Shown here: in pieces, positions 53,963 to 63,754 of the stretch
Numbering within the stretch: position 1 is the first letter of the stretch
How the letters are laid out: the number at the start of each line of letters is the position of its first letter
From: Methanolobus psychrophilus R15
GTDB taxonomy: Archaea; Halobacteriota; Methanosarcinia; Methanosarcinales; Methanosarcinaceae
DNA length: 64,000 nucleotides
Direction of reading: 5' to 3'
Assembly (NCBI GenBank): GCA_000306725.1
Contig: CP003083.1
Location: 2,344,042 to 2,408,041, forward strand
Made by a program: the position numbers and the translations under genes
Notes under the pieces: generated by a model
The model's database searches: none
What the model was told of the DNA's origin: nothing
What the model saw: only the letters and a program-made list of their open reading frames with translations

Positions 53963-54046
53963 TATCTTCGGGCCAGGATATTAAGTAATGTAGTATGTGC
54001 CTTTCATTTTTTCTTCTTTTTACGAATCTCGGGGTGTAGGGGTAGA

Positions 54047-54080
54047 GAAAGTCCATTGCTTTAGCTGTGGGATGAATCGT
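54047..54080 (+). mobile_element. Relic resembling the 3' end of an IS605-type tnpB element
   Basis: GAAAGTCCATTGCTTTAGCTGTGGGATG here parallels the tnpB 3' end and right end at 55255-55289 (GAAGTCCGCGCACTTTAGTCGTGGGAG, each given in part). It suggests a remnant of a second element upstream of the intact tnpB, or shared sequence between left and right ends. Confidence 0.4.
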
Positions 54081-54147
54081 ACCTCACCTCTTATCAAAAC
54101 AAAATTTATCATAAGTTTTTTAAGCTAATAACACATTATGCCGTATA

Positions 54148-55272
54148 ATGCGTAAAACATACAAGTTCCGTATTTATCCTAATAGATCACAACAAAAACA
54201 GATGGAGCGGAGTTTGGAAATATGCAGGCAAGTATATAATCGTACACTATCGGAACGAAAAGTCGCTTATGAAATGTCAGGAGAAATATTATCTAAATAT
54301 ACCCTCAACAAACTACTTCCGGAATGGAAAAAAGAGAATCCCGAATATAAAGAAGTGTTCTCCCAAACCCTTCAGGAAGTACAGGAAAGGGTAGACATTG
54401 CATTCAAGCACTTTTTCAGGCGTGTTAGGAACGGAGAAAAGCCCGGTTATCCCCGGTTTAAAGGCAAAGGATGGTATGACAGTTTCACATATCCTCAAAT
54501 GGGATTTAAACTAGAGGGAAATCTTTTATATCTCTCTAAAATCGGGAAAGTCCGTGTAAAAGTGCATCGTGAAGTTGAAGGCGATATTAAAAGAATAATT
54601 GTAAGACGTTCAGCATGTAAAAAATGGTATGTTTCAATAACCACGGAAGCAGAGGATATTCCTATTCTCAATAAATATATTGAGCATGTTGTGGGCATCG
54701 ATGTAGGATTATCTAATTTTGCTACATTGTCCGATGGTACAACAATACCTAACCCTCGTTTTTTCCGTCTGGAAGAAAAAGAACTCGCAAAGGCCCAACG
54801 CAAGTTATCCAAAGCTGCAAAGGGTTCTCCTGAACGTAAAAAAGCAATAAAAGTAGTACAAAGAGTACATGAAAGAATAGCAAACAAGCGTTATGATTTC
54901 ATTCATCAATTAAGCAGACAACTAGTAGATGATTATTCCTTCATTGCTTTTGAAGATCTGAACATCAAAAACATGCTTAAAAATCATTGTCTCGCAAAAA
55001 GCATATCAGATGCCGCATGGAACATGCTGATCTCTACAACAAAGTACAAGGCTGAAAGTGCTGGTTCTTTAGTTGTATCAGTTAATCCTGCGAACACTTC
55101 TAAGATGTGCTCAAGATGTGGTCTGTTGGTGGATAAGACATTAGCAGATAGAACACACAAATGTAATAGCTGTGGTCTTATCTTAGGCCGGGACCACAAT
55201 GCGGCTATCAACATTCTCAGATTGGGATTGCAATCTGTCGGCATAGAAACCGTAGAAGTCCGCGCACTTTAG
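54148..55272 (+). CDS. tnpB: IS200/IS605-family TnpB, RNA-guided nuclease type, no TnpA
   Basis: A 374-residue TnpB with an intact catalytic set: RuvC Asp185 in VVGIDVGLSN, Glu269 in IAFEDLNIKN and Asp349 in LGRDHNAAIN. A zinc ribbon has Cys321, Cys324, Cys339 and Cys342. The N-terminal KFRIYPN and the helical region are typical. TnpB proteins are RNA-guided DNA endonucleases, ancestors of Cas12, using an RNA from the element's right end. No tnpA transposase lies nearby, so the element is non-autonomous or was moved in trans. It ends with TAG, rare among host genes here, and codons are more AT-rich than in neighbours. Confidence 0.92.
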   Translation: MRKTYKFRIYPNRSQQKQMERSLEICRQVYNRTLSERKVAYEMSGEILSKYTLNKLLPEWKKENPEYKEVFSQTLQEVQERVDIAFKHFFRRVRNGEKPGYPRFKGKGWYDSFTYPQMGFKLEGNLLYLSKIGKVRVKVHREVEGDIKRIIVRRSACKKWYVSITTEAEDIPILNKYIEHVVGIDVGLSNFATLSDGTTIPNPRFFRLEEKELAKAQRKLSKAAKGSPERKKAIKVVQRVHERIANKRYDFIHQLSRQLVDDYSFIAFEDLNIKNMLKNHCLAKSISDAAWNMLISTTKYKAESAGSLVVSVNPANTSKMCSRCGLLVDKTLADRTHKCNSCGLILGRDHNAAINILRLGLQSVGIETVEVRAL

Positions 55273-55292
55273 TCGTGGGAGCAGTCACGAAA

Positions 55293-55301
55293 CCTTTATA
55301 T
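55293..55301 (+). promoter_or_regulatory. Probable TATA element of the ATP synthase operon
   Basis: TTTATATCT preceded by GAAAC looks like a BRE/TATA pair. It would start transcription near 55325, giving a leader of about 40 bases that contains the GAGGA ribosome site at 55356. A second TATA-like TTTATAATC at 55341-55349 is too close to the ATG for that ribosome site to be transcribed. Confidence 0.45.
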
Positions 55302-55366
55302 CTGATTTAACACTAGAGGGAATGAATTATTCGGGATATTTATAATCAATCATCACGAGGATTAGC

Positions 55367-55693
55367 ATGGCCAAAGATAAAATCTTGTCTGAAATAAAAG
55401 ACGCAGAAGGCAATGCACGAAAAATAGTTGAAAACGGTATAAAGAGCAAACATGACCGTATCAACAACGCACGTGCAGAAGCCCGGGAGATCATAAAGCA
55501 GGCTGAAGCCGATGCTCATAGGTCTGCACAGAATGCGATCAAATCTTCTGAAGAGGCAGTTGCTTTGGAAAGGGAGGAGATCATCAGGGCAGGTAAAAAT
55601 GACGCAGAGGCAATAGCAATAAAATCATCTTCCAAAGTGGATAAAGCAGTTGACATGTTACTGACTGAGTTTGAGAGGGCAGTACATGCTTAA
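55367..55693 (+). CDS. ahaH: A1AO ATP synthase subunit H
   Basis: A 108-residue, highly charged protein predicted to be one long coiled coil (repeated Glu/Lys/Ala heptads such as [16 protein letters not shown]). Subunit H pairs with subunit E to form the peripheral stalk holding the A1 head against AO. It is the first gene of the operon; GAGGA lies before the ATG. Its stop overlaps the start of ahaI by eight bases. Confidence 0.92.
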   Translation: MAKDKILSEIKDAEGNARKIVENGIKSKHDRINNARAEAREIIKQAEADAHRSAQNAIKSSEEAVALEREEIIRAGKNDAEAIAIKSSSKVDKAVDMLLTEFERAVHA

Positions 55694-57620
55694 GCCAAAA
55701 CAGATGAGTCGAGCCGTTATAGTTGGCCATAAGAACATCCTTGAAGAAACGGTCGATGCACTGCATAAAGCTAATCTTTTCCATATCGAAGATTTTAATG
55801 AAGACGGTTCTGATCTTAAGATAGGCAAGCCATTCGAAAGCGGAAGTGAAGTATCAAAGAAACTTGTCAAGATACGGTCCATTGCCAGCCTTCTTGGTGT
55901 AAAGGACGTTGCAGTTGAGAAACAGAGTCCTTCTGAAGTTTGTTCTCAGCTTGACAGTTCTCTTGACAAGCTTGATAATGAACTGGAAGTACTTGCTGAG
56001 AAAAAGCACGTTTTGGAAAACGAACTTAAGGAAATCGGTTCTTCCAAGAAAGATCTTCTTCCATTCATTAACATTGATCTTGATCTTGATCTTTATCGCG
56101 GGTATGCGAACCTGGCTGTTTTTGCAGGGCATGTTAAAGAGAATGTTGAACCTTCCATATCAAAGATCACTTCTTCTTATGAGCTTTATCATGATCAGCA
56201 CTCAGGTGTTGTAGTACTTTTTGTTGCAAAGGACAAAGCGTCAGATGTTGCTGAAGTGCTTGCAGGTGCTTCGTTCAAGGAATTAAGGGTGCCTGTTCTC
56301 AGTGGTGTTCCTTCCAGGCTTCTGGCAGATATCGAACAGAAAGAAGTTGATGTCACCCGGAAGATAGAGGCAATAAACACTGAGATAGAAGCCCTGAAAC
56401 TCAAGTACGCTGACTTCATACTTGCAAGTAATGAGTTATTGTCCATAGAGGTCCAGAAATCGGAGGCACCTCTGAGGATAGCGACAACTGAAAGTTCATT
56501 CCTTATAGATGGATGGCTTCCTACTGAGCAGTATGCCGAACTGGAGCGGACTGTCAATGCAGCTACAAACGGGCGTGCCTTTGTTTCCGACCAGGAGATA
56601 ACAAAGCCTGATATAAAGAAAGTTCCGATCGAGTACAATAACCCCAAGGTCGTATCCCCTCTCCAGGAGATCATGGACCTTTACGGGCGTCCGACTTACA
56701 AGGAACTTGATCCTTCAGCTTTGATATTTATCACTTTCCCGCTTTTATACGGGATGATCCTTGGTGATATAGGATATGCTCTTATCCTGCTTGTGCTTGC
56801 ACTTGCTATTAAAAAGATCGTCTCGTCGGATGCGATCAAGCCTTTGATGAACATCCTGATCTATTGTCAGGTATCTACATTATTTTTCGGTATATTATAC
56901 GGTGAATTCCTGGGATTCCCTCTGGCAGGCTATCATGGCAACCCTGGATTGATTCCTGGTTTTGAGACAATTGACCTGTTAGCAACTCCGTTTCCAGGTG
57001 AAGTTATTGGTTTCCCATTGCATAGAACTCACCTTGTAATGACATTCATCGTTGCGACCGTCATTGTTGGTCTGCTCCACCTGAACCTTGGTTATGCGGT
57101 GGGCTTCATCAATGAGAAGAGGAAGCACGGTATATCTGCAGCTATTTTCGAGAAGGGCAGCTGGTTTGTTGTACAATTCGGTATCCTCCTTACAGTGCTT
57201 GGTTACCTCGGGATGCTACCTCCCGTAGCGGGAATCGTTGTGTTCCTCATCGGTGTGGTCATGCTTGTAAAAGGGGAAGGAGTAAAGGGTCCTATAGAAT
57301 TGCCTTCACTCCTGAGCAATTCATTGTCCTATACTCGTATAATAGCTGTGGGATTGTCATCCATCTCTATTGCGTCAACTGTCAACCTGATCGCCTTTGG
57401 CATGATCTGGCCACCAGGGTCGCCAATTGGTGGAATGACTATCTTTGCGATTGTAGTGTTCTTATTCGGACACGCTTTGAACACTGCCCTGAGTATAATA
57501 GCCCCCGGTTTGCATGCGCTCAGGTTACAGTATGTAGAATTCTTCGGTAAATTCTACGAAGGCGGGGGGCGCAAATACGATCCATTCGGATATATTAGAA
57601 AGTACACGGAGGAAAAATAA
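55686..57620 (+). CDS. ahaI: A1AO ATP synthase subunit I (a-type membrane subunit)
   Basis: A 644-residue protein. The first half is a soluble, coiled-coil-rich arm that binds the peripheral stalks. The second half (from about 350) has about seven to eight membrane helices forming the ion half-channels, including [15 protein letters not shown] with the essential Arg, and [34 protein letters not shown] (shown whole only for its family value in two parts: [20 protein letters not shown] and [14 protein letters not shown]). The ATG at 55686 lies inside ahaH. Confidence 0.94.
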   Translation: MLKPKQMSRAVIVGHKNILEETVDALHKANLFHIEDFNEDGSDLKIGKPFESGSEVSKKLVKIRSIASLLGVKDVAVEKQSPSEVCSQLDSSLDKLDNELEVLAEKKHVLENELKEIGSSKKDLLPFINIDLDLDLYRGYANLAVFAGHVKENVEPSISKITSSYELYHDQHSGVVVLFVAKDKASDVAEVLAGASFKELRVPVLSGVPSRLLADIEQKEVDVTRKIEAINTEIEALKLKYADFILASNELLSIEVQKSEAPLRIATTESSFLIDGWLPTEQYAELERTVNAATNGRAFVSDQEITKPDIKKVPIEYNNPKVVSPLQEIMDLYGRPTYKELDPSALIFITFPLLYGMILGDIGYALILLVLALAIKKIVSSDAIKPLMNILIYCQVSTLFFGILYGEFLGFPLAGYHGNPGLIPGFETIDLLATPFPGEVIGFPLHRTHLVMTFIVATVIVGLLHLNLGYAVGFINEKRKHGISAAIFEKGSWFVVQFGILLTVLGYLGMLPPVAGIVVFLIGVVMLVKGEGVKGPIELPSLLSNSLSYTRIIAVGLSSISIASTVNLIAFGMIWPPGSPIGGMTIFAIVVFLFGHALNTALSIIAPGLHALRLQYVEFFGKFYEGGGRKYDPFGYIRKYTEEK

Positions 57621-57621
57621 A

Positions 57622-57855
57622 ATGGTAACAGAAACAGTAACAATGATGGACCCTGCAGGATTGAAAGCAATCGGAGCAGCACTCGCAGTCGGACTTACAG
57701 GTTTTGCATCAGCATATGCTGAGAAAGAGATTGGTACCGCAGCAATAGGCGCAATGGCTGAGAATGAGAGTCTTTTCGGTAAGGGTTTGATCCTGACTGT
57801 AATTCCAGAAACGATCGTTATCTTCGGCCTGGTAGTTGCATTATTGATGCTATAA
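57622..57855 (+). CDS. ahaK: A1AO ATP synthase subunit K (c-type rotor ring subunit)
   Basis: A 77-residue proteolipid with two helices: KAIGAALAVGLTGFASAYA and GLILTVIPETIVIFGLVVAL. The ion-carrying Glu is in PETIVIF of helix 2. Only one binding site per two-helix hairpin is present, the ordinary form for this group. Ion specificity (Na+ or H+) cannot be read with confidence. It starts directly after ahaI. Confidence 0.95.
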   Translation: MVTETVTMMDPAGLKAIGAALAVGLTGFASAYAEKEIGTAAIGAMAENESLFGKGLILTVIPETIVIFGLVVALLML

Positions 57856-57907
57856 GTTGATTTAAGAGCATTTTTTGCTCTTAAATTCATTTTAAAGGTG
57901 AGTGAGC

Positions 57908-58459
57908 ATGGGACTTGAAATTGTTGTTAAAGATATCATGGATGCTGCGCAGGCGGAAGTGACCCGGTTGGATCGCGAGGCTGATGCAGAGGCTTCCCTA
58001 ATTCTGGAGGATGCCAGGCAGAACGCGAAAAAGATCATAGGTGAACGTCTTGCAAAGGCAGAGGATGATATCCGGAAAATGAGACAGCAAGAAATATCCA
58101 GCGCAAATCTTGAAGTAAAGCGCACACTGCTCAATGCACGTAAGGAATTACTAGAGGATGTATATACCCGGGCTGAAAGATCCATTTCCGCATTTTCCCC
58201 TGAAAAGAATAAAGAGCTTCTGAAATCCCTCATTGAGAATAATGAAGCAAGCGGCAAAAGGATATATTCCAATGCAGCATCAGAAGAGATTGTAAGGAAA
58301 CTGACTTCTCTTGAATATGCCGGCAATATTGAATGTCTTGGTGGCATTGTCATTGAGAATGAAGATGGGACTGTAAGGCTGGATTATACCTACGATGTCA
58401 TCCTTAAAAGTGTGAGTGAGCAGTTGTTGAAGCAAACATCTGATATCTTATTCGGGTGA
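57908..58459 (+). CDS. ahaE: A1AO ATP synthase subunit E
   Basis: A 183-residue peripheral stalk subunit with a long N-terminal coiled coil (about 1-90; AQAEVTRLDREADAEASLIL) and a globular C-terminal domain (GNIECLGGIVIENEDGTVRL) that binds the B subunit. The ATG at 57908 has GGTGA seven bases upstream; the GTG six bases earlier overlaps that site. It pairs with subunit H. Confidence 0.93.
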   Translation: MGLEIVVKDIMDAAQAEVTRLDREADAEASLILEDARQNAKKIIGERLAKAEDDIRKMRQQEISSANLEVKRTLLNARKELLEDVYTRAERSISAFSPEKNKELLKSLIENNEASGKRIYSNAASEEIVRKLTSLEYAGNIECLGGIVIENEDGTVRLDYTYDVILKSVSEQLLKQTSDILFG

Positions 58460-58466
58460 TTTCTAA

Positions 58467-59534
58467 ATGCGGCTGTTGCAGAAATTTAAGCGTGGCTACG
58501 GTTCAGGTTCAAAAGGTCACACTAACTACGCATACACGATACCACGTGTTCGTGCAATGAAAAGTAAGCTCTTGCCAAAAGAGACTTACCCACGACTCAT
58601 GAATATGAGTATTGATGAGATAACGAGGTTCATTGGCGAATCCGGGTACAAGGAAGATGTCGATGAGCTGGCTCTAACCTACGAAGGTGTAGACCTTATT
58701 GAACACTCCCTGAACAGGAACCTATCTGTTACCTTTAGGAAACTCCTGAACATCTCCGAGGGAGAGGTCAATTTCCTTATTTCGGAATATGTCAAGGAAT
58801 ACGACATCTGGAACATAAAGACGATCCTCCGAGGAAAGTATTGCAGGGCTTCAACAAAGGAAATCCTGGAATCTCTCGTCGCTGGAGGAACTCTTACCTA
58901 TACTTTCCTGTCCAGCCTGGCTGGGAAGGAGGTCGAGGATGTTATATCCGAGTTTGAAGGTACTGAATATTATCCGATACTCAAGAACTATAACGGCACA
59001 AATCTCTCCGATGTTGAGAATCAGCTTGACAAGTTGTACTACGCTGGTCTTTTTGCCGTGGCAGGTGGCTCTAAATCAAAAGATCGTAAGCTGTTTGCCA
59101 AGTTCATAAGAGCGGGAATTGATATAAAGAACCTGATGATTCTTTTCCGCCTGAAAAGGGCAGGGATCACTGACCCCCAGATGATGGGTATCATGATCGA
59201 GGGCGGCCTTGAGATAGAACCCAAGGACATACAAAAACTGATGCCACTTTCCTTTGAAGAGTTCATAGAAGAGCTTGACAATTACTCTTACTGGAAAGAG
59301 ATATCTGATCTGGTGAATCCGGGTATGCAATCACTGATCGATGTTGAAACACGACTAAAGAAATACAGGCTTAAATCTGCAGCAAGTTTTTCACATGTTT
59401 ATCCCCTCTCAATAGTACCAATCATGGACTACATGCTAACCAAGCAGAATGAGGTAAACAACCTGCGGATAATAGTGCGTGGCAAAGCCGCCAACCTCAG
59501 TGATGAAGTAATCAGGGAACAGTTGGTGATCTGA
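58467..59534 (+). CDS. ahaC: A1AO ATP synthase subunit C
   Basis: A 355-residue helical, funnel-shaped subunit that connects the central axle (D/F) to the membrane rotor ring. The three-fold repeated helical organisation and segments [21 protein letters not shown] (in part) and [19 protein letters not shown] near the end are typical. It follows ahaE by seven bases; its stop overlaps the ahaF start. Confidence 0.93.
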   Translation: MRLLQKFKRGYGSGSKGHTNYAYTIPRVRAMKSKLLPKETYPRLMNMSIDEITRFIGESGYKEDVDELALTYEGVDLIEHSLNRNLSVTFRKLLNISEGEVNFLISEYVKEYDIWNIKTILRGKYCRASTKEILESLVAGGTLTYTFLSSLAGKEVEDVISEFEGTEYYPILKNYNGTNLSDVENQLDKLYYAGLFAVAGGSKSKDRKLFAKFIRAGIDIKNLMILFRLKRAGITDPQMMGIMIEGGLEIEPKDIQKLMPLSFEEFIEELDNYSYWKEISDLVNPGMQSLIDVETRLKKYRLKSAASFSHVYPLSIVPIMDYMLTKQNEVNNLRIIVRGKAANLSDEVIREQLVI

Positions 59535-59833
59535 TGGAATTAGCAGTAGTTGGACGCAGCGAGTTCGTTACAGGATTCAGACTCGCAGGTGTCAGAAAAA
59601 TATTTGAAGTTAATGATGGCGAACTTGAACCTATCGTGCATAAGATACTTGAGGATCGGGAAGTCGGTATTCTTGTAATGCACGGCGATGATCTCAATAA
59701 ACTACCGGAGACGCTGAGGAACACTATCAATGACTCTGTTGAGCCAACTGTTGTGACTCTTGGAGGTAGTGGTCAAAGTTCGAACCTAAGGGAAAAAATA
59801 AAACAATCGGTAGGTGTTGATCTGTGGAAATGA
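59534..59833 (+). CDS. ahaF: A1AO ATP synthase subunit F
   Basis: A 99-residue Rossmann-like subunit of the central stalk: [20 protein letters not shown] and [20 protein letters not shown] are typical. It regulates or couples rotation with subunit D. The start overlaps the ahaC stop by one base and the end overlaps the ahaA start by ten bases. Confidence 0.94.
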   Translation: MELAVVGRSEFVTGFRLAGVRKIFEVNDGELEPIVHKILEDREVGILVMHGDDLNKLPETLRNTINDSVEPTVVTLGGSGQSSNLREKIKQSVGVDLWK

Positions 59834-61560
59834 AAGGTGAAATTTATCGAGTGGCAGGCCCTGTCGTTACTATTAGAGGTATCAGGCCAAAAATGTACGA
59901 CGTGGTCCATGTTGGTCACGAAGGATTAATGGGTGAAGTTATCAGGATACAGGGAGACAAAGCCACTGTTCAGGTATACGAGGACACATCCGGCATCAGG
60001 CCGGGAGAGCCCGTAGTGAACACTGGGATGTCACTCTCCGTGGAACTTGGCCCGGGTTTATTGGAAAGCATTTATGATGGTATCCAGAGACCTTTGATGG
60101 TCCTGCAGGAAAAGATGGGTGACTTCATTCAGAGAGGAGTCACAGCTAACGGACTTGACCGTGAGAGAGTATGGGAATTCAAACCCCTTGTCAGGAACGG
60201 CGACTCCGTAAAGGGCGGCGATGTGCTAGGTCTTGTGCAGGAAACTGAGAATATCGAACATAAGATCATGGTTCCGCCTGCAGTGTCAGGAACTATTTCT
60301 GAGATCAAGTCCGGTAGTTTCAAAGTTGACGAGACTATATGTGTACTCTCAAGCGGCACAGAAATATCAATGATGCAGAAGTGGCCTGTAAGAAAGCCAC
60401 GTCCGGTGGGCAAGAAGCTCATGCCAAACAGGCCCCTTATCACCGGCCAGAGGATCCTTGATGGTCTGTTCCCGGTTGCAAAAGGCGGTACAGCGGCTAT
60501 CCCCGGTCCATTCGGCTCCGGAAAGACCGTTACCCAGCAGCAGCTTGCAAAGTGGAGTGACACTGACATTGTGGTCTACATAGGATGCGGCGAACGTGGG
60601 AATGAGATGGCCGATGTGCTTAACGAGTTCCCCGAACTCCAGGACCCCAAGACAGGACGCCCGCTCATGGAGCGCACAGTGCTTATCGCTAACACTTCAA
60701 ACATGCCTGTGGCAGCCCGTGAGGCTTCCGTTTACACAGGTATCACCATTGCGGAATACTACCGTGACATGGGATACGATGTATCACTGATGGCTGACTC
60801 AACCTCAAGATGGGCAGAAGCAATGAGGGAAATCTCCTCAAGACTTGAAGAGATGCCTGGTGAGGAAGGGTATCCTGCATACCTTTCAGCAAGACTCTCC
60901 GAGTTCTATGAGAGGGCAGGATATGTACGTACTCTTGAAGGTCAGGAAGGCTCTATCACTGTTATCGGTGCAGTATCACCTCCTGGTGGCGACTTCTCCG
61001 AGCCGGTCACACAGAACACCCTGCGTATTGTGAAGGTATTCTGGGCACTGGATGCAAAACTCGCACAGAGGAGACACTTCCCGTCAATTAACTGGCTGAC
61101 TAGCTACAGTCTGTACACACAGGGACTTGCCGACTGGTTCAGTGAGAACGTGGCACCTGACTGGGTAACTCTCAGGGACCATGCAATGGATCTCCTCCAG
61201 CAGGAAGCAGAACTCCAGGAGATCGTTCAGCTGGTTGGTTCCGATGCCCTGCCAGAGGACCAGCAGATCGTGCTCGAGATATCCCGTATGATAAGGGAAT
61301 ATTTCCTGCAGCAGAATGCTTTCCACCCGGTGGACACATACTGCCCGTTCGACAAGCAGTACAAATTACTGAAGGCAATCTCCAAGTACGGTGAGATGGC
61401 AACAGCAGCACTGGAATCAGGAATTCCGATGAAGGATATCCTGTCCGTGGAGTCAAAGGATGAGCTTGCAAAGGTCAAGTTCGAAGAGGACTTCCAGAGT
61501 GCACTGGACGCTGTCATGACCAAGATGGATAAGGAATTCGCACAGCTTGGGGGTAAGTAA
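59824..61560 (+). CDS. ahaA: A1AO ATP synthase catalytic subunit A
   Basis: A 578-residue catalytic ATPase subunit of the A3B3 hexamer. The P-loop is [12 protein letters not shown] (about 219-230); the non-homologous insert at about 110-190, the [13 protein letters not shown] segment, and [17 protein letters not shown] with the catalytic region are conserved. It synthesises ATP on rotation driven by the membrane ring. The start overlaps ahaF. Confidence 0.97.
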   Translation: MEMKGEIYRVAGPVVTIRGIRPKMYDVVHVGHEGLMGEVIRIQGDKATVQVYEDTSGIRPGEPVVNTGMSLSVELGPGLLESIYDGIQRPLMVLQEKMGDFIQRGVTANGLDRERVWEFKPLVRNGDSVKGGDVLGLVQETENIEHKIMVPPAVSGTISEIKSGSFKVDETICVLSSGTEISMMQKWPVRKPRPVGKKLMPNRPLITGQRILDGLFPVAKGGTAAIPGPFGSGKTVTQQQLAKWSDTDIVVYIGCGERGNEMADVLNEFPELQDPKTGRPLMERTVLIANTSNMPVAAREASVYTGITIAEYYRDMGYDVSLMADSTSRWAEAMREISSRLEEMPGEEGYPAYLSARLSEFYERAGYVRTLEGQEGSITVIGAVSPPGGDFSEPVTQNTLRIVKVFWALDAKLAQRRHFPSINWLTSYSLYTQGLADWFSENVAPDWVTLRDHAMDLLQQEAELQEIVQLVGSDALPEDQQIVLEISRMIREYFLQQNAFHPVDTYCPFDKQYKLLKAISKYGEMATAALESGIPMKDILSVESKDELAKVKFEEDFQSALDAVMTKMDKEFAQLGGK

Positions 61561-61562
61561 AA

Positions 61563-62942
61563 ATGACCAAGGAATATAAGACAATCACAGAGATCTCAGG
61601 ACCACTGGTGTTCCTTGAGAAGACTGAGCCGGTTGGTTACGGTGAACTTGTTCTCATCAACCTTCCGGACGGGACCACCAAAAGAGGACAAGTCCTTGAT
61701 ACTTCCGCTGACCTGGTAGCAGTCCAGGTCTTTGAAGGTACGGGCGGACTCAATGAAGAGTCCGGTGTGGTCTTCACAGGCGAGACGATCAAGCTCCCAG
61801 TATCCAAGGACATGCTTGGCCGTATCCTCTCCGGTTCCGGTGAGCCACTGGACGGCGGACCGCGCATCATTCCCGAAGACAGGGTGGATGTTAACGGTGC
61901 ATCAATGAATCCATATTCAAGGATGCCTCCGGAGGATTTCATCCAGACCGGTATATCAACCATTGACGGTACAAACACCCTTGTACGTGGCCAGAAGCTC
62001 CCTATCTTCTCAGGATCAGGTCTTCCCCACAATGAGATCGCACTGCAGATAGCACGTCAGGCAAAGGTTCCCGGTTCCACCGAGGAATTCGCAGTAGTGT
62101 TCGCTGCAATGGGTATTACAAGTGAGGAAGCACAGTACTTCATGGAGGACTTCGAGAAGACCGGTGCCCTTGAGAGAGCGGTGGTTTTCCTTAATCTTGC
62201 AGACGACCCTGCAGTCGAGCGCCTGATCACACCAAGGATGGCCCTTACAGCAGCCGAATACCTTGCATACGAGCATGACATGCACGTACTGGTTATCCTT
62301 ACGGATATCACCAACTACTGTGAGGCACTCCGTCAGATGGGTGCAGCCCGTGAAGAGGTTCCGGGAAGGCGTGGTTACCCAGGTTATATGTACACTGACC
62401 TTGCATCACTCTACGAGCGTGCAGGTGTTATCAAGGGAAGAAAGGGTTCAGTCACACAGTTCTCAATCCTTACCATGCCCGGTGACGATATCACCCACCC
62501 GATCCCTGACCTTTCAGGCTACATCACCGAAGGACAGATCGTGGTTTCAAGGGAACTGCACAGAAAAGGTATCTATCCCCCTATAAACGTACTGCCTTCA
62601 CTCTCCCGTCTGATGAACTCGGGCATTGGTGCAGGCAAGACCAGGGATGACCACAAGGCAGTCTCTGACCAGATGTATGCAGCCTACGCAGAAGGCCGTG
62701 ACCTCAGGGGTCTCGTTGCAATCGTAGGTAAGGAAGCACTCTCCGAGAGGGACCAGAGGATCCTTGAGTTCGCAGACCTTTTCGAGGACAGGTTCGTCCG
62801 CCAGGGAAGGGACGAGGACAGGACAATCGAGGATACCCTGAACGTCTCCTGGAGCATCCTTGCAGAACTTCCGGAAGCCCTGCTTACAAGAGTGGACAAC
62901 AAGTACATCGAGAAGTACCACCCTGCTCATAAGAGCAAGTAA
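61563..62942 (+). CDS. ahaB: A1AO ATP synthase regulatory subunit B
   Basis: A 459-residue non-catalytic partner of subunit A. The P-loop position is degenerate ([10 protein letters not shown]), as in all B subunits. [21 protein letters not shown] and [21 protein letters not shown] are typical (in part). It starts two bases after ahaA. It also provides the binding surface for the E/H stalks. Confidence 0.97.
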   Translation: MTKEYKTITEISGPLVFLEKTEPVGYGELVLINLPDGTTKRGQVLDTSADLVAVQVFEGTGGLNEESGVVFTGETIKLPVSKDMLGRILSGSGEPLDGGPRIIPEDRVDVNGASMNPYSRMPPEDFIQTGISTIDGTNTLVRGQKLPIFSGSGLPHNEIALQIARQAKVPGSTEEFAVVFAAMGITSEEAQYFMEDFEKTGALERAVVFLNLADDPAVERLITPRMALTAAEYLAYEHDMHVLVILTDITNYCEALRQMGAAREEVPGRRGYPGYMYTDLASLYERAGVIKGRKGSVTQFSILTMPGDDITHPIPDLSGYITEGQIVVSRELHRKGIYPPINVLPSLSRLMNSGIGAGKTRDDHKAVSDQMYAAYAEGRDLRGLVAIVGKEALSERDQRILEFADLFEDRFVRQGRDEDRTIEDTLNVSWSILAELPEALLTRVDNKYIEKYHPAHKSK

Positions 62943-62959
62943 CTGAAAGGTGATCCTAC

Positions 62960-63577
62960 ATGGGCGTAAAAGATGTAAAACCAACACGGTCCGAGCTCAT
63001 TGAGCTCAAGAAGAAGATCAAGCTCTCCCAGGGCGGCCACAAGCTGCTTAAGATGAAGAGGGACGGACTTATCCTTGAGTTCTTCGAGATACTCGGCAAG
63101 GCCAAGGATGTCAGGACCGAGCTGGATGCCGCCTATGAAGTCGCTTCCCGGAGGATATCCATTGCAAATGCTGTTGACGGTACTATTACCGTCAAATCCA
63201 CTTCTTTTGCCCTCCAGGGCAAACCGGAGATAGAGCTGGAAAGCCGCAATATCATGGGTGTCGTTGTTCCCAAGATCGAGTCATCAAGTGTCCACAAAAC
63301 ACTTGATGAGCGTGGTTACGGTATTGTCGGTACCAGTTCCTATACGGATGAAGCAGCAGATTCCTATGAGATTCTTGTCGAGAAGATCATCCTTGCAGCA
63401 GAGATCGAGACCACCATAAAGAAACTTCTCGAGGATATCGAGAAGACTAAAAGGCGTGTCAATGCTCTCGAGTTCAAGGTGATCCCCGAACTTCAGGAAG
63501 CAATGAACTTCATCAGGCTCCGTCTCGAAGAGATGGAAAGGGAAAACACTTTCAGGCTGAAGAGGATCAAAGGTTAA
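62960..63577 (+). CDS. ahaD: A1AO ATP synthase subunit D (central axle)
   Basis: A 205-residue protein forming the antiparallel coiled-coil rotor shaft. The N-terminal PTRSELIELKKKIKLSQGGHK and the C-terminal KRRVNALEFKVIPELQEAM region are the family signature. It lies 17 bases after ahaB, with AAAGGTGAT before the ATG. Confidence 0.96.
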   Translation: MGVKDVKPTRSELIELKKKIKLSQGGHKLLKMKRDGLILEFFEILGKAKDVRTELDAAYEVASRRISIANAVDGTITVKSTSFALQGKPEIELESRNIMGVVVPKIESSSVHKTLDERGYGIVGTSSYTDEAADSYEILVEKIILAAEIETTIKKLLEDIEKTKRRVNALEFKVIPELQEAMNFIRLRLEEMERENTFRLKRIKG

Positions 63578-63583
63578 CTCCTT

Positions 63584-63754
63584 ATGAGCACTCCCAATGG
63601 TCGCCCAAACCTGGTCGACCGCTTTTTTATAAGACTATCCCGACCTGAGAACTTAGCTAGGATACTTAGGTGGGCCTGGTTCATTTCCCTAGTCATGCTT
63701 GTATTAGGTTATATCATCATTTATACTAAGATCAGGCATATAATCCCGATCTGA
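63584..63754 (+). CDS. ahaG: A1AO ATP synthase subunit G, small membrane protein
   Basis: A 56-residue protein, MSTPNGRPNLVDRFF... with one membrane helix (about 30-47, WAWFISLVMLVLGYIIIY). It starts six bases after ahaD. Its position as the last gene of a Methanosarcina-type aha operon and its size match AhaG, a gene known only from this group, whose role in the enzyme is unclear. The rest of the window after it is AT-rich with no gene. Confidence 0.85.
   Translation: MSTPNGRPNLVDRFFIRLSRPENLARILRWAWFISLVMLVLGYIIIYTKIRHIIPI

Larger units (their letters stand above)
54024..55300 (+). mobile_element. IS605-type element carrying only tnpB
   Basis: The boundaries are approximate. The left limit is set near the relic-like sequence and the right limit after the hairpin-rich GTCGTGGGAGCAGTCACGA following tnpB. 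The right part (about 55150-55300) is where the guide RNA of such elements is encoded. The element lies between the radical SAM gene and the ATP synthase operon. Confidence 0.6.
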
